This document shows, piece by piece, positions 5,774 through 7,046 of a stretch of DNA of 7,046 nt. Both the position numbers and the translations under genes were made by a program. Numbering within the stretch: position 1 is the stretch's first letter; every line of letters begins with the position of its first letter. The DNA comes from an uncultured Clostridia bacterium (GTDB lineage: Bacteria; Bacillota; Clostridia; Christensenellales; CAG-138). The DNA lies in contig CAMHDC010000067.1 of the NCBI GenBank assembly GCA_946183765.1, positions 1-7,046 of the forward strand. Reading direction: 5' to 3'. The notes under the pieces were generated by a model that was not told the DNA's origin, searched no databases, and saw only the letters and a program-made list of their open reading frames with translations.

Positions 5774-5806
5774 AAAAGCCCTTCGCTGACCGCGAAGGGC
5801 TTTTTG
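5774..5806. terminator. Strong bidirectional intrinsic terminator
   Basis: AAAAGCCCTTCGC (5774-5786) pairs perfectly with GCGAAGGGCTTTT (5792-5804) around a 5-base loop, TGACC. T5 (5801-5805) ends it on the plus strand, and the A-run 5774-5777 gives TTTT on the minus strand. It serves both the kinase operon and the convergent ABC transporter gene (stop at 5818). Confidence 0.93.
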
Positions 5807-5817
5807 TTCGCCATGAT

Positions 5818-7046
5818 TCAATCCTTCTTTTCCTTCTGCTTCTCCATCTCCATGTCCAGCACCAGCTTGAACTGGGTCTCGTACAGATTCAGGTAGACCC
5901 CGCCCAAAGCCAGCAGCTCCTCATGGGTGCCCCGCTCCCGGATGACGCCGCCGGACAGGACCATGATCTCGTCCGCCGCCAGGATGGTGGAGAGCCGGTG
6001 GGCGATGACGATGCTGGTCCGGCCAGCCATCAACGTCTCCAGCGCCTCCTGAATGGCGCTCTCGGAAATGGAGTCGAGGGCCGACGTGGCCTCGTCCAGG
6101 ATGAGGATCTTGGGGTCCTTCAGAATGACCCGGGCGATACTGAGCCGCTGCTTCTCGCCGCCGGAGAGCTTCAAGCCCCGGTTGCCCACCACGGTCTCGT
6201 AGCCGTCGGGCTGGGCCATGATGAAGTCATGGATGCTGGCCGCCTTGCAGGCCGCCTCGATCTCCGCCTCCGTGGCGTCCTCCTTGGCGTACAGCAGATT
6301 TTCCCGGATGGTGCCGTTGAACAGGTAGGTATCCTGGGTCACCATGCCGATCTGACGGCGAAGGCACGTGAGGTCCATGTCCCGCACGTCCACCCCGTCG
6401 ATGATGACGCGGCCGTCCCACACGTCGTAGAGCCGGGGGATCAGGTTGATGATGGTGGATTTGCCGCTGCCGGAGGGGCCCACGATGGCGTACATCTTGC
6501 CGGCAGGGACGATGAAGTCGATGTCCTTCAGGATCACCTTCTCCGGGTCGTAGCCGAAGCGCACGTGTTCGAAATGGATCTCCGCCCCCTCAAAATCCGG
6601 GGTCAGGGTCTTTTCCGGCGTGCGGATGGCGATCTCCCGATCGAAGTAGTCGAAGATGCGGGAGAACAGGGCCAGCGACCGGGTGAAGTCCACCTGGATG
6701 TTCAGCAGGGATTCCACAGGCCGATAGAGCCGGTTGATGAGGGTCACCGTGGCGGTGATGGTACCGACGGTCAGAGCGGAGTCCATGTTCCGGATGATGA
6801 ACAGGCCGCCCGCGAAGTAGATGAGCAGGGGGCCGATCTGGGTGAACATGCCCATGACCACCCGGAACCAGCGGCCGCTGCGCTCCTCCTTGAGGGCCAG
6901 CTGGGTGACCTCCTCGTTGACGGCCACGAACCGCTCGTACTCCCGCTTTTCCCGGGTGAACAGCTTCACCAGCAGGGAACCGGAGACGGACAGGGTCTCG
7001 TTGATGAGCTGGTTCATCTCGTCGTTCTTGGCCTGGCTGTCGGTGA
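5818..7046 (-). CDS. ABC transporter, fused permease/ATP-binding protein (C-terminal part, 5' end outside window)
   Basis: The frame is open to the right edge, giving 408 C-terminal residues of what is probably a 570-620 residue half-transporter of the MsbA/BmrA/LmrA exporter type; the first membrane helices lie outside. Counting from the Met codon at 7017, residues 51-75 and 81-105 look like the last two membrane helices. The ATPase domain starts near 143: A-loop Tyr156, Walker A GPSGSGKST (180-188), Q-loop Gln228 in VTQDTYLFNGT, signature LSGGEKQR (284-291), Walker B ILILDEAT with catalytic Glu (304-311), D-loop SALD, and switch His340 in AHRLST. All catalytic residues are present, so it should be an active ATPase working as a homodimer or with a partner encoded outside the window. 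The tail is charged (MEMEKQKEKKD). The Met at 7017 is internal, not a start, because family sequence (AKNDEMNQLINETLSG-like) continues upstream. The exported substrate cannot be told. Confidence 0.93.
   Translation of the reverse strand, partial: TDSQAKNDEMNQLINETLSVSGSLLVKLFTREKREYERFVAVNEEVTQLALKEERSGRWFRVVMGMFTQIGPLLIYFAGGLFIIRNMDSALTVGTITATVTLINRLYRPVESLLNIQVDFTRSLALFSRIFDYFDREIAIRTPEKTLTPDFEGAEIHFEHVRFGYDPEKVILKDIDFIVPAGKMYAIVGPSGSGKSTIINLIPRLYDVWDGRVIIDGVDVRDMDLTCLRRQIGMVTQDTYLFNGTIRENLLYAKEDATEAEIEAACKAASIHDFIMAQPDGYETVVGNRGLKLSGGEKQRLSIARVILKDPKILILDEATSALDSISESAIQEALETLMAGRTSIVIAHRLSTILAADEIMVLSGGVIRERGTHEELLALGGVYLNLYETQFKLVLDMEMEKQKEKKD

Overview
The window looks like chromosomal DNA of a GC-rich, endospore-forming member of the Clostridia, possibly Oscillospiraceae-like (the lineage guess is weak). 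Evidence is a CotJC-type manganese catalase, Gram-positive style AGGAGG ribosome binding sites, sigma-A-like TTGACA/TATGAT promoters, short U-tract terminators and an estimated GC content near 60%. No RNA gene, CRISPR array, insertion sequence, phage gene or origin was recognised. All genes are bounded by short intergenic gaps; the longest gap is about 180 bases and holds two divergent promoters.

Layout from left to right: (1) the 3' end of a cotJC-like gene on the plus strand, facing (2) a minus-strand pair made of a MelB-like GPH-family sugar:cation symporter and a PIG-L/LmbE-family deacetylase. The pair overlaps by 4 bases and lies behind a predicted promoter whose -10 and start region carry an 18-base near-perfect palindrome. 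(3) A minus-strand alpha/beta hydrolase with a perfect TTGACA -35 box lies just upstream of that pair. (4) A small GlsB/YeaQ/YmgE-family membrane protein is divergent from the hydrolase, with a very good promoter and an intrinsic terminator. (5) A plus-strand two-gene operon follows: a NUDIX hydrolase fused in one chain to a free methionine-(R)-sulfoxide reductase (fRMsr, GAF fold), then a P-loop kinase-like ATPase overlapping it by 4 bases. (6) A strong bidirectional terminator separates this operon from (7) the C-terminal part of a minus-strand ABC exporter (permease plus ATPase) running off the right edge.

Two themes can be inferred. The symporter/deacetylase pair may import and deacetylate an N-acetylated sugar or glycoside under a repressor. 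The NUDIX-fRMsr protein joins a nucleotide-type pyrophosphatase and an oxidised-methionine repair enzyme, suggesting a stress or repair role. The NUDIX-fRMsr fusion with its coupled kinase is the most distinctive item. I found no clear sign of an entirely new system such as defence, retron or phage-related loci.
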